Below, in pieces: positions 17,330-25,961 of a stretch of DNA of 64,000 nt. Each line of letters starts with the position of its first letter. Position 1 is the stretch's first letter. The position numbers and the translations under genes were made by a program. This stretch comes from Kroppenstedtia guangzhouensis (lineage in GTDB: Bacteria; Bacillota; Bacilli; Thermoactinomycetales; DSM-45169), in assembly GCF_014637345.1 (NCBI RefSeq), contig NZ_BMEX01000011.1, forward strand, positions 8,702 to 72,701. Reading direction: 5' to 3'. A model generated the notes under the pieces. That model was given only the letters and a program-made list of their open reading frames with translations. It made no database searches and was not told where the DNA came from.

Positions 17330-18337
17330 CTAGGCGGGCTGTTTTTCGGAACGCTTTTCCATCTGCTCCACAAACCCCGTCAAAACCCGGGCCATCCCTT
17401 CCCGGGTGGTCTGCTCGTTCACCTGATCTTTGATCCGGGCGGCCCCCCGCATCCCCCGAAGGTACCAGGAAGCATGCTTTCGCATCTCCCGGACGGCCAC
17501 TTCTTCCCCGCGGAGATTGATCAGCCGGTCCATGTGCAAGAGGGCGATCTCCACTTTTTCCTTCGGTGTCGGTTCGGGAAGTAACTCTCCGGTGGACAGG
17601 TAATGAATGGTCCGGTACAGCATCCAGGGATTGCCCAGGGCCGCACGGCCGATCATCACTCCGTCGCAACCGGTGGTGTCCAGCATCCGTTTCGCATCCT
17701 GGGGGGTCTTGATGTCCCCGTTGCCGATCACGGGGATCTTCACCGCTTCTTTCACTTGTCGAATGATATCCCAGTCGGCTTTGCCGGTGTACATCTGTTG
17801 CCGGGTGCGCCCGTGAAGAGAGACGGCTTGGCCCCCGGCCCGTTCCACAGCCTTGGCGTTTTCCACAGCGTAGATATGGTTTTCATCCCAACCTGTGCGC
17901 ATCTTCACCGTCACCGGTTTGTCGACAGCCTCCACCACAGCGGAAACCATCTCTTCGATCTTATTGGGGTCCAGAAGCCAGCGGGCACCGGCATCGCAGT
18001 TGACCACCTTGGGGACCGGACAACCCATGTTGATATCGATGATGTCGGCATTGGTCTGTTGGTCCACGACCCAGGCCGCTTCCACCAGGCTCTTCTTATC
18101 CCCGCCGAAGATCTGGAGGGAGAGGGGTTTCTCCCGTTCGTCCACCATCAGCATCTTCTTCGTCCGGGCGTTTCCGTGCAGGATCGCCTTGTCGCTGACC
18201 ATTTCCGCACAGACGAGGCCGGTGCCAAACTCGCGGGCGATCAGGCGGAATGCCGGATTGCAGACACCGGCCATCGGGGCCAACACCACATTGTTCTCCG
18301 TCTCCACCGGTCCGATCTTCAGTTTCATCGGTTTCAT
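17330..18337 (-). CDS. dusB: tRNA-dihydrouridine synthase (DusB type)
   Basis: A 335-residue FMN enzyme. It starts at an ATG behind AGGAGGTG ([11 protein letters not shown]). The TIM-barrel marks are clear: [41 protein letters not shown] with the catalytic Cys in the GCP motif, [22 protein letters not shown] and [11 protein letters not shown], then [13 protein letters not shown]. The C-terminal helical domain binds tRNA. It reduces uridine in the D-loop of tRNAs. The position between folK and lysS matches the Bacillus cluster. Confidence 0.95.
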   Translation of the reverse strand: MKPMKLKIGPVETENNVVLAPMAGVCNPAFRLIAREFGTGLVCAEMVSDKAILHGNARTKKMLMVDEREKPLSLQIFGGDKKSLVEAAWVVDQQTNADIIDINMGCPVPKVVNCDAGARWLLDPNKIEEMVSAVVEAVDKPVTVKMRTGWDENHIYAVENAKAVERAGGQAVSLHGRTRQQMYTGKADWDIIRQVKEAVKIPVIGNGDIKTPQDAKRMLDTTGCDGVMIGRAALGNPWMLYRTIHYLSTGELLPEPTPKEKVEIALLHMDRLINLRGEEVAVREMRKHASWYLRGMRGAARIKDQVNEQTTREGMARVLTGFVEQMEKRSEKQPA

Positions 18338-18370
18338 CTAAGACACCTCCTTTACTCGCTGAATCCGTGC

Positions 18371-18484
18371 TGTCGGGTCGGTCGGGGTTAGGTTTTACAT
18401 ATCAGCGACAAAGTTCTGACGATCCAAAGATGCTCCATGCGAAACCCAACCCTCCCTGTGAATGGCTTTTTCACTATGCTCCTA
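18371..18484 (+). repeat. Dispersed intergenic repeat, copy A (internally shortened)
   Basis: The segment begins with CGGGTCGGTCGGGG, then GGTTTTACAT, a variable middle, ATGCGAAACCCAACCCTCCCTG and GGCTTTTTCACTATGCTCCTAG. The same order occurs in copies at 55113 and 58598. Compared with copy C, about 65 bases after CCCTCCCTG are missing. The end of the repeat overlaps the folK stop codon. Confidence 0.75.
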
Positions 18485-19003
18485 GGTCACTTGCTCCAGG
18501 GAGATGGAGTCGCGGATCGGAACCACATCCTTGGGGGTTCCCATCACTTCCCGCCACTGGAGGACGGTTTTTCCCGTTCCGGGAATAATAACCTCCCCCG
18601 CGATCTCAGACAAGGGAATCAGGACAAAGGGACGCTCCGTCATCCGGGGATGGGGAACGGTCAGCCGGTCTTCCCGGAGGATCCGGTCGCCGTACAAGAG
18701 CAAGTCCACATCGATGGTGCGCGGGCCCCATCGCACCCTACGCACTCGGTGAAGTTCCTGTTCCACCTGCAACAGCACCCCGAGGAGAGCTGTCGGGGAT
18801 AACGTCGTCCGGATTCCTACACACAGATTGAGAAAGTGGGGTTGGTCAAGGAAGCCCACCGGTGCTGTCTCATACAGCGAAGAGAGGTGAGTGAGTTGAA
18901 TCCCTTCCCGCCGGTGCAAACGGCGAAGAGCCTCCTCCAGATGGAGCCGGCGGTGTCCCAGATTGCTTCCCAGACCGAGGTGGGCGGTCACTGCTTGGCT
19001 CAT
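18482..19003 (-). CDS. folK: Hydroxymethyldihydropterin pyrophosphokinase
   Basis: A 173-residue HPPK. It has LGLGSNLGHRRLHLEEAL at the start, the substrate loop SSLYETAPVGFLDQPHFLNLCV, and the ATP/Mg motif WGPRTIDVDLLLYGD followed by VPHPRMTERPFVLIPL. It transfers pyrophosphate from ATP to 6-hydroxymethyl-7,8-dihydropterin in folate synthesis. The start codon overlaps the folB stop (ATGA), so translation is coupled. The last codon lies in the repeat copy A. Confidence 0.96.
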   Translation of the reverse strand: MSQAVTAHLGLGSNLGHRRLHLEEALRRLHRREGIQLTHLSSLYETAPVGFLDQPHFLNLCVGIRTTLSPTALLGVLLQVEQELHRVRRVRWGPRTIDVDLLLYGDRILREDRLTVPHPRMTERPFVLIPLSEIAGEVIIPGTGKTVLQWREVMGTPKDVVPIRDSISLEQVT

Positions 19004-19362
19004 CGGGTCTGTCTCCGGCGGATCTCCACCCCGACGGAGCGATAGTGGCCCGGGATCGGCGGATCCGGCTTGGTGACCCGGACCCTCACCTCTTCCACCG
19101 GAAAGCCGGCCAACAAACGATCCGCGATCCGTTCCGCCAGAGTTTCCAGCAAGGCGTGGGATCCCCCCTCCATCTCAGATTTCACCGCTTCATACACTTC
19201 GGCGTAGTTCACCGTTTGCCGGAGATCGTCCGTCTCTGCCGCTGCTTTGAAGTTCAGGCCCAGTTCCAGATCGACGAGGAACCGCTGCCCCAGCCGTTTC
19301 TCCTCGGGAAATACGCCATGATAAGCATAAAAAGCCATTCCGTCGAAAAAGATCTTGTCCAT
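19000..19362 (-). CDS. folB: Dihydroneopterin aldolase
   Basis: Start taken as the ATG at 19360-19362 (MDKIFFDGMAFYAYHGVFPEEK) because it overlaps the folP stop (TGATG) and has GGAGGGG before it; a TTG one codon earlier is less likely. The 120-residue chain shows the family marks: YAYHGVFPEEKRLGQRFLVDLEL, VNYAEVYEAV and the ending VRVRVTKPDPPIPGHYRSVGVEI. It splits dihydroneopterin to hydroxymethyldihydropterin and glycolaldehyde, the step before FolK. Confidence 0.95.
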   Translation of the reverse strand: MDKIFFDGMAFYAYHGVFPEEKRLGQRFLVDLELGLNFKAAAETDDLRQTVNYAEVYEAVKSEMEGGSHALLETLAERIADRLLAGFPVEEVRVRVTKPDPPIPGHYRSVGVEIRRRQTR

Positions 19363-20219
19363 CAAAGATCCCCTCCTGCGGAAGCATTTACCATGGCATC
19401 GGTCATGCGGCAGACCCGGACCATCTCCTTCACATCATGGACACGCACCATCCGACAACCTTTGGCGATCCCCAATGTGACCGTGGCTCCGGTGCCTTCC
19501 ACCCGCTCTTCCACCGGCAGGTCCAAAGTGCGGCCGACCAGGGATTTGCGGGAAGTGCCGAGGAGAACGGGAAAGCCCAGTTCCACGATCCGCTCCAGAT
19601 GATTCATCACAATCAGGTTATGCTGGTGGGTCTTGCCAAATCCGATTCCCGGGTCCAGGATGATCCGCTCCTCTTTGACCCCCGCCCTCCGGGCGATGGC
19701 CACGCATTCCATCAGGTCGTGACAGATCTCGTCCAGCAAGGAGTCATAGCGGGCCACCTCCCGGTTGTGCATCAGGATCACCGGCACATCCAGCTCCGCT
19801 GCGGTTCGGGCCATGTCCGGATCCTTTTTGAACCCCCACACATCATTGATCAGTCGGGCCCCCGCTTCCACTGCCTGGCGGGCCACCACTGCTTTGGTCG
19901 TATCGATGGAGATGGGAACGTCGATGGTTTGGGACAGTTCACGGATGACGGGAATCACCCGTGAAAGCTCCTCCTCGGGGGAGACGGGGGTGTACCCCGG
20001 CCGGGTGGATTCGCCACCCACATCGATGAGGTCGGCGCCATCGGCCACCAGTTGCCGGGCGTGGCTCACCGCCTGCTTCAGCCGGGTGAACTTTCCGCCA
20101 TCGGAAAAGGAATCCGGAGTAATGTTGAGAATCCCCATCACCACAGTTCGTCGGTCTGTAGGCAACGTGTGAGCACCGGCCTGGATCGGTCGAAAGGGAT
20201 TCAGTGTCGTTTGCGTCAT
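19362..20219 (-). CDS. folP: Dihydropteroate synthase
   Basis: A 285-residue TIM-barrel enzyme starting at an ATG behind GGAGGTGAG. Motifs: MGILNITPDSFSDGG (pterin site), DLIDVGGESTRPGYTPVSPEEEL, ISIDTTKAVVARQAVEAGA, LINDVWGF, VILMHNRE, ILDPGIGFGKT, PVLLGTSRKSLVG and the final MVRVHDVKEM. It joins the pterin pyrophosphate to p-aminobenzoate and is the target of sulfonamides. It overlaps folB and comes 60 bases after pabA. The family HD loop of GTSRKS is intact. Confidence 0.96.
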   Translation of the reverse strand: MTQTTLNPFRPIQAGAHTLPTDRRTVVMGILNITPDSFSDGGKFTRLKQAVSHARQLVADGADLIDVGGESTRPGYTPVSPEEELSRVIPVIRELSQTIDVPISIDTTKAVVARQAVEAGARLINDVWGFKKDPDMARTAAELDVPVILMHNREVARYDSLLDEICHDLMECVAIARRAGVKEERIILDPGIGFGKTHQHNLIVMNHLERIVELGFPVLLGTSRKSLVGRTLDLPVEERVEGTGATVTLGIAKGCRMVRVHDVKEMVRVCRMTDAMVNASAGGDL

Positions 20220-20279
20220 AGATTCTCACCTCCATATCAGACGGGTGTTATATCCTTTGTTGCCGGCGAGCTCTCCCTG

Positions 20280-20876
20280 TCAACCCGTCGGAACCCCGGC
20301 AGAGTGACCGCGGATTTTTCGCAAAAAATTGGCCAGCAGTTGTTTCCCGTGTTGGGTGATGATCGACTCCGGGTGAAACTGGACCCCTTCCAAGGGGAGT
20401 TTCCGGTGCCGGATCCCCATCACTTCCCCTTCCTCTGTCCAGGCGCTCATCTCGAGCGCCTCCGGCAGACTCTCCTTTTCCACGATCAGGGAGTGATAGC
20501 GGTTGGCCTGAAAAGGGGAGGGGAGCCCTTCAAACAAGGTGTTTCCGTCATGGATCACCGGGGAAGTTTTTCCGTGCATCAGCCGTCCCGCCGGAACCAC
20601 CCGGCCCCCGTAAGCTTGGGCGATTGCTTGATGGCCCAGGCAAATCCCCAGCATGGGAATCCGATCACCAAACTCCCGGACGACCCCCAAGCTGATGCCC
20701 GCGTCATCGGGAGTGCCCGGTCCCGGGGAAATCAGGATCGCTTCCGGACTCAGCTCCCGGATCCTTTGGAGGTCGATCCGGTCATTGCGGACCACTTGAA
20801 TCTCTTCCCCCAATTCCCCGAGGTACTGGACCAGGTTGTAGGTGAAGGAATCATAGTTGTCGATCATCAATATCAT
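20280..20876 (-). CDS. pabA: Aminodeoxychorismate/anthranilate synthase glutamine amidotransferase subunit
   Basis: Start at ATG 20874-20876 ([21 protein letters not shown]), supported by GAGAGGAG upstream; a longer frame has no site. The 198-residue class I amidotransferase has [12 protein letters not shown], the nucleophile motif [15 protein letters not shown] and the His-Glu end [10 protein letters not shown]. It hands ammonia from glutamine to the PabB or TrpE chain. In B. subtilis pabB and pabC stand on either side in this cluster; here neither does: cysK precedes directly and folP follows. The partner must be elsewhere; the subunit may be shared with tryptophan synthesis, as in Bacillus. 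Confidence 0.93.
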   Translation of the reverse strand: MILMIDNYDSFTYNLVQYLGELGEEIQVVRNDRIDLQRIRELSPEAILISPGPGTPDDAGISLGVVREFGDRIPMLGICLGHQAIAQAYGGRVVPAGRLMHGKTSPVIHDGNTLFEGLPSPFQANRYHSLIVEKESLPEALEMSAWTEEGEVMGIRHRKLPLEGVQFHPESIITQHGKQLLANFLRKIRGHSAGVPTG

Positions 20877-21043
20877 CTTACTCGTCTCCTCTCGTCTCTC
20901 GCTAATCTCGACTCCCATCTCACGAACCCGTTTCATGTTGGGATTGATTGCACAAAAGTCCTCCCCTCAGTGTACAATAAATCTCCCCGCGAAAAAAGGT
21001 GTTCCCCCTCCTCCCTTCTCAGTCCAAACACCGTTTTCCACAG

Positions 21044-21066
21044 GAAAAAGCCCCGCTCACGCGGGG
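21044..21066 (-). terminator. Intrinsic terminator after cysK
   Basis: Stem CCCCGC / GCGGGG with a TGA-type loop, followed on the minus strand by CTTTTTCC. It isolates pabA and the folate genes from cysK read-through. Confidence 0.85.
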
Positions 21067-21076
21067 ACGTCCGTCC

Positions 21077-22003
21077 TCACTCTTCAAATTGGTATAGTTG
21101 AGTAGTCAAGTAGCGTTCCCCGTTGCTGGGGATGACAGTCACCACCCGTTTCCCTTCCCCCAGTCGGCGGGCAATCTGCATTGCGGCGGCTATGGCGGCG
21201 CCAGAGGAGATCCCCCCCAGAATCCCTTCCTCCCGGGCCAGACGGCGGGCCCATTTAAAAGCTTCTTCATTGTCGACAGTAATCACTTCATCGTAAATCT
21301 CCCGGTCCAGAATCTCAGGAACAAATCCGGCACCAAGTCCCTGGATTTTATGGGAACCGGGCTGTCCACCGGAGAGGACCGGGGAGGCGGCAGGTTCCAC
21401 AGCGACGATATGAATGCCGGGAATCTGCTCCTTCAGGACCCGTCCGGCACCGGTGATGGTTCCGCCGGTACCCACCCCGGCCACAAAGGCGTCAATCTTG
21501 CCATCCATCTGCTTTACAAGCTCCGGCCCAGTGGTCTCTGCATGAATTTTTACGTTGGCCGGGTTGTTGAACTGTTGGGGCATGAACACATCCGGCCGGG
21601 AGGCGGCCAACTCTTCCGCTTTGGCGATGGCTCCTTTCATCCCTTCGGCCCCAGGGGTGAGCACCAGTTCCGCTCCATAGGCCCGCAGGAGATTGCGCCG
21701 TTCCGTACTCATCGTATCCGGCATCACCAGGATCGCCCGATATCCCTTGGCCGCAGCCACCATGGCCAACCCGATTCCCGTATTCCCGCTGGTGGGTTCC
21801 AGGATCGTATCCCCCGGTTTCAATTCCCCCCGTTTTTCCGCGTCTTCGATCATGCTGAGCGCGATCCGGTCTTTGACACTGCTCCCCGGGTTAAAATACT
21901 CCAGTTTCAGATAGATGTCCGCATCTGACTTGCCCACGATTCGATTCAATTTTACAACAGGAGTTTCCCCGATCAGATCTGTAATGCTGTTGGCAGCTCG
22001 CAT
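21077..22003 (-). CDS. cysK: Cysteine synthase A (O-acetylserine sulfhydrylase)
   Basis: A 308-residue PLP enzyme. The start ATG lies after GGGAGG. Marks: SSVKDRIAL with the PLP Lys near residue 44, [15 protein letters not shown] (substrate loop), [12 protein letters not shown] (phosphate-binding glycines), and [11 protein letters not shown] near the end. It makes cysteine from O-acetylserine and sulfide. It has its own strong promoter and a dyad operator just upstream, so it is probably transcribed apart from hslO. Its place before pabA matches Bacillales order. Confidence 0.96.
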   Translation of the reverse strand: MRAANSITDLIGETPVVKLNRIVGKSDADIYLKLEYFNPGSSVKDRIALSMIEDAEKRGELKPGDTILEPTSGNTGIGLAMVAAAKGYRAILVMPDTMSTERRNLLRAYGAELVLTPGAEGMKGAIAKAEELAASRPDVFMPQQFNNPANVKIHAETTGPELVKQMDGKIDAFVAGVGTGGTITGAGRVLKEQIPGIHIVAVEPAASPVLSGGQPGSHKIQGLGAGFVPEILDREIYDEVITVDNEEAFKWARRLAREEGILGGISSGAAIAAAMQIARRLGEGKRVVTVIPSNGERYLTTQLYQFEE

Positions 22004-22021
22004 AATGGCCTCCCTTTTTAA

Positions 22022-22040
22022 CCAAGTAGTTCGGTTGGTA
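22022..22040. promoter_or_regulatory. Dyad operator ahead of cysK
   Basis: Inverted repeat ACCAA-N9-TTGGT just downstream of the -10 (22053-22058), covering the start of the cysK leader. In Bacillales cysK is repressed by the Rrf2-type regulator CymR; the site is a good candidate by position, but I cannot verify the motif match. Confidence 0.45.
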
Positions 22041-22052
22041 TTTATGACTTTA

Positions 22053-22081
22053 TCGTATCAATCCGCCCACCCTGTGTCAAT
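22053..22081 (-). promoter_or_regulatory. Sigma-A promoter of cysK
   Basis: TTGACA, 17-base spacer, TACGAT, ending 50 bases before the cysK ATG. The -35 is perfect, the -10 matches five of six. Confidence 0.8.
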
Positions 22082-22188
22082 TCCGAGTTGGAGACAGGAT
22101 TTCTCCTGTATTTTCTTCTTTCTCCGCCGAACTCATGCCCAAAAAACGGCCCGAGTCCACGGGGGACTGGACCGCTCGCCTCATGTTT

Positions 22189-23073
22189 TCATTTGGCCTC
22201 TTCCAACAGTTTCTCCAGATCTTGCTTGGGCACCCGATAGACTTCATTGCAAAAATGGCAGATCACTTCCGCCGAACCCTGCTCCTCAATCAATCGATGC
22301 AATTCTTCTTTACCCAGACCGCGCAATGTATGGTCGATCCGCTCCCGGGAGCAGTGGCAACGGAAAGTGAGGGGTTGCTTGTCGGTGATCTTCAAGCTGT
22401 CCCCCAAGATCCGGCGGAGGAGATCCTCAGGACGGTCTCCTCGATCCATCAGTTGAGTGACTGAAGGAAGATGCTGGATCCGTTGTTCCAATTCATCGAT
22501 CAACCGCTCTTCGGCGCCGGGCATCAGCTGGATGATAAAACCGCCGGAATGGAGGATTCCCCCATCCGGTGCCACCAGTACCCCCACTCCCACAGAAGAG
22601 GGGATCTGTTCGGAGGCGGTCAGGTAATAAGTGAAATCATCCCCCAGCTCTCCGGAGACCAAGTTCACACTCCCCCGATAAGGCTCCCGGAGGCCCAGAT
22701 CTTTAACCACATTCAGGGTTCCTTGACCCACAGCACCGCCCACGTTCAACTTTCCTTGGGCATTGTTGGGCAGATCCACTGCGGGATTTTGCACGTAGCC
22801 CCGGACCTTCCCCCCAGCCTCCACATCGACGATGATATGCCCCAGGGGACCATCCCCCTGGATCTGAATCGTCATTTTATCCGAGTCGTTTTTCAACATC
22901 ATCCCCATCATCGCCCCCGCCGACACCGTCCGTCCCAAGGCGGCACTGGCCACGGGCCAGGTTTGATGACGCTTCTGCATCTCATTCACCATCCCGGTGG
23001 TCACACAGGAAAAAGCCCGCACCAAACCTTGATATGCAGTTCCCCGGATGGCATAATCCGTTGTTCCGGTCAT
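22189..23073 (-). CDS. hslO: Hsp33 redox-regulated chaperone
   Basis: A 294-residue protein with the HSP33 N-domain (RAFSCVTTGMVNEMQKRHQT, LGRTVSAGAMMGMMLK, VNLVSGELGDDFTYYLTASEQIPSSVGVGV) and a C-terminal redox switch with four Cys: CHCSRERI near 235 and CHFC near 268, the CxC and CxxC zinc ligands. Oxidation releases zinc and turns on holdase activity. It lies between coaX and cysK as in B. subtilis, and a terminator-like hairpin separates it from coaX. Confidence 0.95.
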   Translation of the reverse strand: MTGTTDYAIRGTAYQGLVRAFSCVTTGMVNEMQKRHQTWPVASAALGRTVSAGAMMGMMLKNDSDKMTIQIQGDGPLGHIIVDVEAGGKVRGYVQNPAVDLPNNAQGKLNVGGAVGQGTLNVVKDLGLREPYRGSVNLVSGELGDDFTYYLTASEQIPSSVGVGVLVAPDGGILHSGGFIIQLMPGAEERLIDELEQRIQHLPSVTQLMDRGDRPEDLLRRILGDSLKITDKQPLTFRCHCSRERIDHTLRGLGKEELHRLIEEQGSAEVICHFCNEVYRVPKQDLEKLLEEAK

Positions 23074-23102
23074 TTGAAATCCTCACTTTCCCGACAACTG
23101 TG

Positions 23103-23126
23103 AAAAAGAACCCCGCTCTCCGGGGT
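23103..23126 (-). terminator. Terminator between coaX and hslO
   Basis: Stem ACCCCG / CGGGGT, loop GAGAG, then TCTTTTTC on the minus strand, 17 bases after the coaX stop. Confidence 0.75.
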
Positions 23127-23142
23127 CCGTGATCCTCGATCC

Positions 23143-23910
23143 TCAACTTTGATTCCGTTCGTAAATCCTTTTCAATCCCTTCAATGTAAGCAGGGGGTCC
23201 ACCACATCAATGGTGCGGGTCTCAGCACAGATCAGTTCCGCCACCCCCCCGGTGGCCACCACGGTCGGCTGTTTCTTCATCAAGGCTTTCATCCGGGTGA
23301 CAATCTCGTCCACCGCTCCCACATAACCGTAGTAGACTCCGGCCTGAACCGCCTTGATACTGTTTCGTCCAATCACGCTCCCGGGATTGACGATTTCCAC
23401 CCGGGTCAGCTGGGAGGCCTGCTGGTACAAGGCCTCCGTGGAAATGGTGATCCCCGGGGTGATAGCTCCGCCCACATAGTGGCCCGCCTCATTGATAAAA
23501 CAGAAGGTGGTCGCCGTTCCGAAATCGACCACGATCACGGGGGCCCCGAACCGCTCAATGGCGGCAACAGCGTTGACGATGCGGTCGGTCCCCACCTCCC
23601 GGGGGTTTTCATATTGTATATTGAGTCCTGTCTTTACCCCGGGACCGACGATCAACGGCTTCACATGAAAATATTTTCGGGTGAGCAGTTTCAGGACATG
23701 GGTGAGAGGAGGAACGACGGAACAGATGATAATTCCGTCGATCTCCTCCAACCGGATCCCCACATGTCCAAACAAATTTTTCAGACGCATTCCGTACTCA
23801 TCTTCTGTGGAATGCTTGTCCGTTTGGACCCGCCAATGATACAGCAGTTCATTCCCCCGGTATATGCCGAAAACAATGTTCGTATTACCGACATCCATTG
23901 CCAGAAGCAT
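23143..23910 (-). CDS. coaX: Type III pantothenate kinase
   Basis: Start set at ATG 23908-23910 ([17 protein letters not shown]), the usual opening for the family; a GTG four codons earlier is possible, and neither has a strong ribosome site. The 255-residue ASKHA kinase has DVGNTN for phosphate binding, [40 protein letters not shown] and [10 protein letters not shown] with the catalytic Asp region. It phosphorylates pantothenate in CoA synthesis and is feedback-insensitive by family. Located between fhs and hslO; in Bacillus it follows ftsH directly. Confidence 0.94.
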   Translation of the reverse strand: MLLAMDVGNTNIVFGIYRGNELLYHWRVQTDKHSTEDEYGMRLKNLFGHVGIRLEEIDGIIICSVVPPLTHVLKLLTRKYFHVKPLIVGPGVKTGLNIQYENPREVGTDRIVNAVAAIERFGAPVIVVDFGTATTFCFINEAGHYVGGAITPGITISTEALYQQASQLTRVEIVNPGSVIGRNSIKAVQAGVYYGYVGAVDEIVTRMKALMKKQPTVVATGGVAELICAETRTIDVVDPLLTLKGLKRIYERNQS

Positions 23911-23959
23911 TTGCCAGTTCACCCGCTTTTGGGAGCAAGATCACAGGAGTGAATCATTA

Positions 23960-25657
23960 TCAAAACAATCCCGACACCCTTCCAGCAGCGTCCACGTCCA
24001 TTCCGAGGGCGGCCGGTTTTTTGGGCAGACCCGGCATGGTCAGCATATTTCCAGTGAGAGCAACCAGAAAGCCTGCTCCCACAGAAGGGGAGAGCTCCCT
24101 CACATGGAGGGTGAAATGCTCCGGACGCCCCAGCAACGTCGGATCATCGGACAGGGAATATTGTGTCTTGGCCATGCAAATCGGCAACCGATCCCAACCG
24201 TTGGCTTCGATCTCCCCAATTTGTTTTTCTGCCTGGGAACTGTATTCCACCCCCTCCGCCCCGTAAACCTGACGGGCGATGGCCGCGATTTTGGTCCGGA
24301 TCGGTTGGTCCGGATCATATAGAAATTGCAGACGGGATGAGCCTGATTCCGCCAACTGGACTACCTTTTTGGCGAGGTCTTCCCCGCCGGCACCGCCCTG
24401 CTCCCAGACTTCCGTCAGGGAGACGGGGACCTTTCGCTCTTCGCACCACTGGCGGATCAAATTCAATTCTTCCTCCGTATCCGTGGGAAAGCGATTGATC
24501 GCGACCACGTGGGCCAGACCGAAGTTCCTCATCGTCTCCAAGTGGCGTTCCAGATTGGGCAAACCCTGACGCAGGGCGGTGAGATGAGGAGTCTCCAGAT
24601 CCTCCTTCGCCATCCCTCCATGCATTTTCAAAGCCCGGACCGTGGCCACAACCACCGCGACATCGGGCCGGAGACCACCGACGCGGCTCTTGATATGGAG
24701 GAACTTCTCCGCTCCCAAGTCCGCCCCGAATCCCGCCTCCGTCACTGTGTAATCGGAGAGTTTCAGCGCATGGCGGGTGGCGATCAGGCTATTGCAACCG
24801 TGAGCAATATTGGCAAAGGGACCTCCGTGGACAAATGCCGGCGTGTTCTCCAGTGTCTGAACCAGATTGGGACGAATCGCATCCTTCAGAAGAAGTGCCG
24901 CCGCTCCCTGCACCCCGAGGTCGGCCACGGTCACCGGGGAACCGTCAAAACGATAGGCGACAAGGATCCGGCTGATCCGGTCCTTCAGATCTTCCAGATC
25001 TTGAGCCAGACACAGGATGGCCATCAGCTCAGAGGCCACGGTGATGTCAAATCCGTCCTCCCGGGGCATTCCGTGAGCTTTCCCTCCCAGTCCCACCACA
25101 ATATGGCGCAGAGCCCGATCGTTCAAATCCAGTACTCGCTTCCAGAGGATGCGCCGGGGGTCGATCCCCAGTGAATTTCCATGATGAATATGGTTGTCGA
25201 TCACTGCAGAAATGGCGTTATGGGCGGAAGTGATGGCATGAAAATCCCCAGTGAAATGAAGGTTGATATCCTCCATGGGAATCACTTGGGAATACCCGCC
25301 GCCGGCGGCTCCCCCTTTGATCCCCATACTGGGACCGAGGGAGGGCTCCCGAAGGGCGACAGTGGCCCTTTTTCCAATCCGGTTGAGTCCCTGCCCGAGA
25401 CCGACCGTGACGGTTGACTTTCCTTCTCCGGCGGGGGTGGGGCTGATGGCGGTGACCAGGATCAACCGTCCGTCAGGGCGGGATTGGATCCGTTCCCAAA
25501 CTCCCGGGGAAATCTTGGCTTTATACTTACCGAACAGTTCCAGGTCCTCTTCCTCCAGCCCCAATCGGGCAGCAATCTCTCCGATCGGTTGCATCTTTGC
25601 CTTTTGGGCAATTTCGATATCACTGGGGATCCGCTTCTCCGTATTTTTGGTCACCAA
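23960..25657 (-). CDS. fhs: Formate-tetrahydrofolate ligase
   Basis: A 565-residue enzyme read from a TTG at 25655-25657, eleven bases after GGGAGGAG; the next codon, GTG, is an alternative. Family marks: ATP loop [72 protein letters not shown] and [14 protein letters not shown], and [25 protein letters not shown] near the end. It makes 10-formyl-tetrahydrofolate from formate and ATP, feeding one-carbon metabolism. It is inserted between ftsH and coaX and has its own promoter. Confidence 0.95.
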   Translation of the reverse strand: MVTKNTEKRIPSDIEIAQKAKMQPIGEIAARLGLEEEDLELFGKYKAKISPGVWERIQSRPDGRLILVTAISPTPAGEGKSTVTVGLGQGLNRIGKRATVALREPSLGPSMGIKGGAAGGGYSQVIPMEDINLHFTGDFHAITSAHNAISAVIDNHIHHGNSLGIDPRRILWKRVLDLNDRALRHIVVGLGGKAHGMPREDGFDITVASELMAILCLAQDLEDLKDRISRILVAYRFDGSPVTVADLGVQGAAALLLKDAIRPNLVQTLENTPAFVHGGPFANIAHGCNSLIATRHALKLSDYTVTEAGFGADLGAEKFLHIKSRVGGLRPDVAVVVATVRALKMHGGMAKEDLETPHLTALRQGLPNLERHLETMRNFGLAHVVAINRFPTDTEEELNLIRQWCEERKVPVSLTEVWEQGGAGGEDLAKKVVQLAESGSSRLQFLYDPDQPIRTKIAAIARQVYGAEGVEYSSQAEKQIGEIEANGWDRLPICMAKTQYSLSDDPTLLGRPEHFTLHVRELSPSVGAGFLVALTGNMLTMPGLPKKPAALGMDVDAAGRVSGLF

Positions 25658-25713
25658 TTCAGTATGCTCCTCCCATCCCTATTCAAAAAACGGCTGAATG
25701 CTCTTAGGGTTAG

Positions 25714-25742
25714 GTTATACCGATCTTCCCACTTTTACGCAA
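25714..25742 (-). promoter_or_regulatory. Sigma-A promoter of fhs
   Basis: TTGCGT, 17-base spacer, TATAAC on the minus strand, 57 bases before the TTG start. The -10 matches five of six. Confidence 0.6.
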
Positions 25743-25921
25743 CTCCCGGGCCTTATTTGAATCATCTGTCTCCTCCTGTATCGGAAAACACACCCCTATA
25801 AAGTTCCGGCTACAGTCTCCTCCTCGAGCAACCGTCCTCCTGTCCTGTTTTTCATGGCCCATTTTACCATATCCATTTCCGGATCGTCGATAAACCCTCA
25901 TTCTCCGCGCAGACTTCGGAT

Positions 25922-25949
25922 AAAAAAGATGCCCGCAAGGGGCATCTTT
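25922..25949 (-). terminator. Intrinsic terminator of ftsH
   Basis: Stem AAAGATGCCC / GGGCATCTTT, loop CTTGC, then TTTTTTA on the minus strand, just after the ftsH stop. Confidence 0.9.
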
Positions 25950-25961
25950 CTGTCCAGCTTG

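Noticed and set aside
25697-25725. GGGTTAGGTTATACC near the fhs promoter resembling part of repeat copy A
   Set aside because: Only about 15 bases match and the match falls in a good promoter, so a chance likeness is more likely than a fourth repeat copy.
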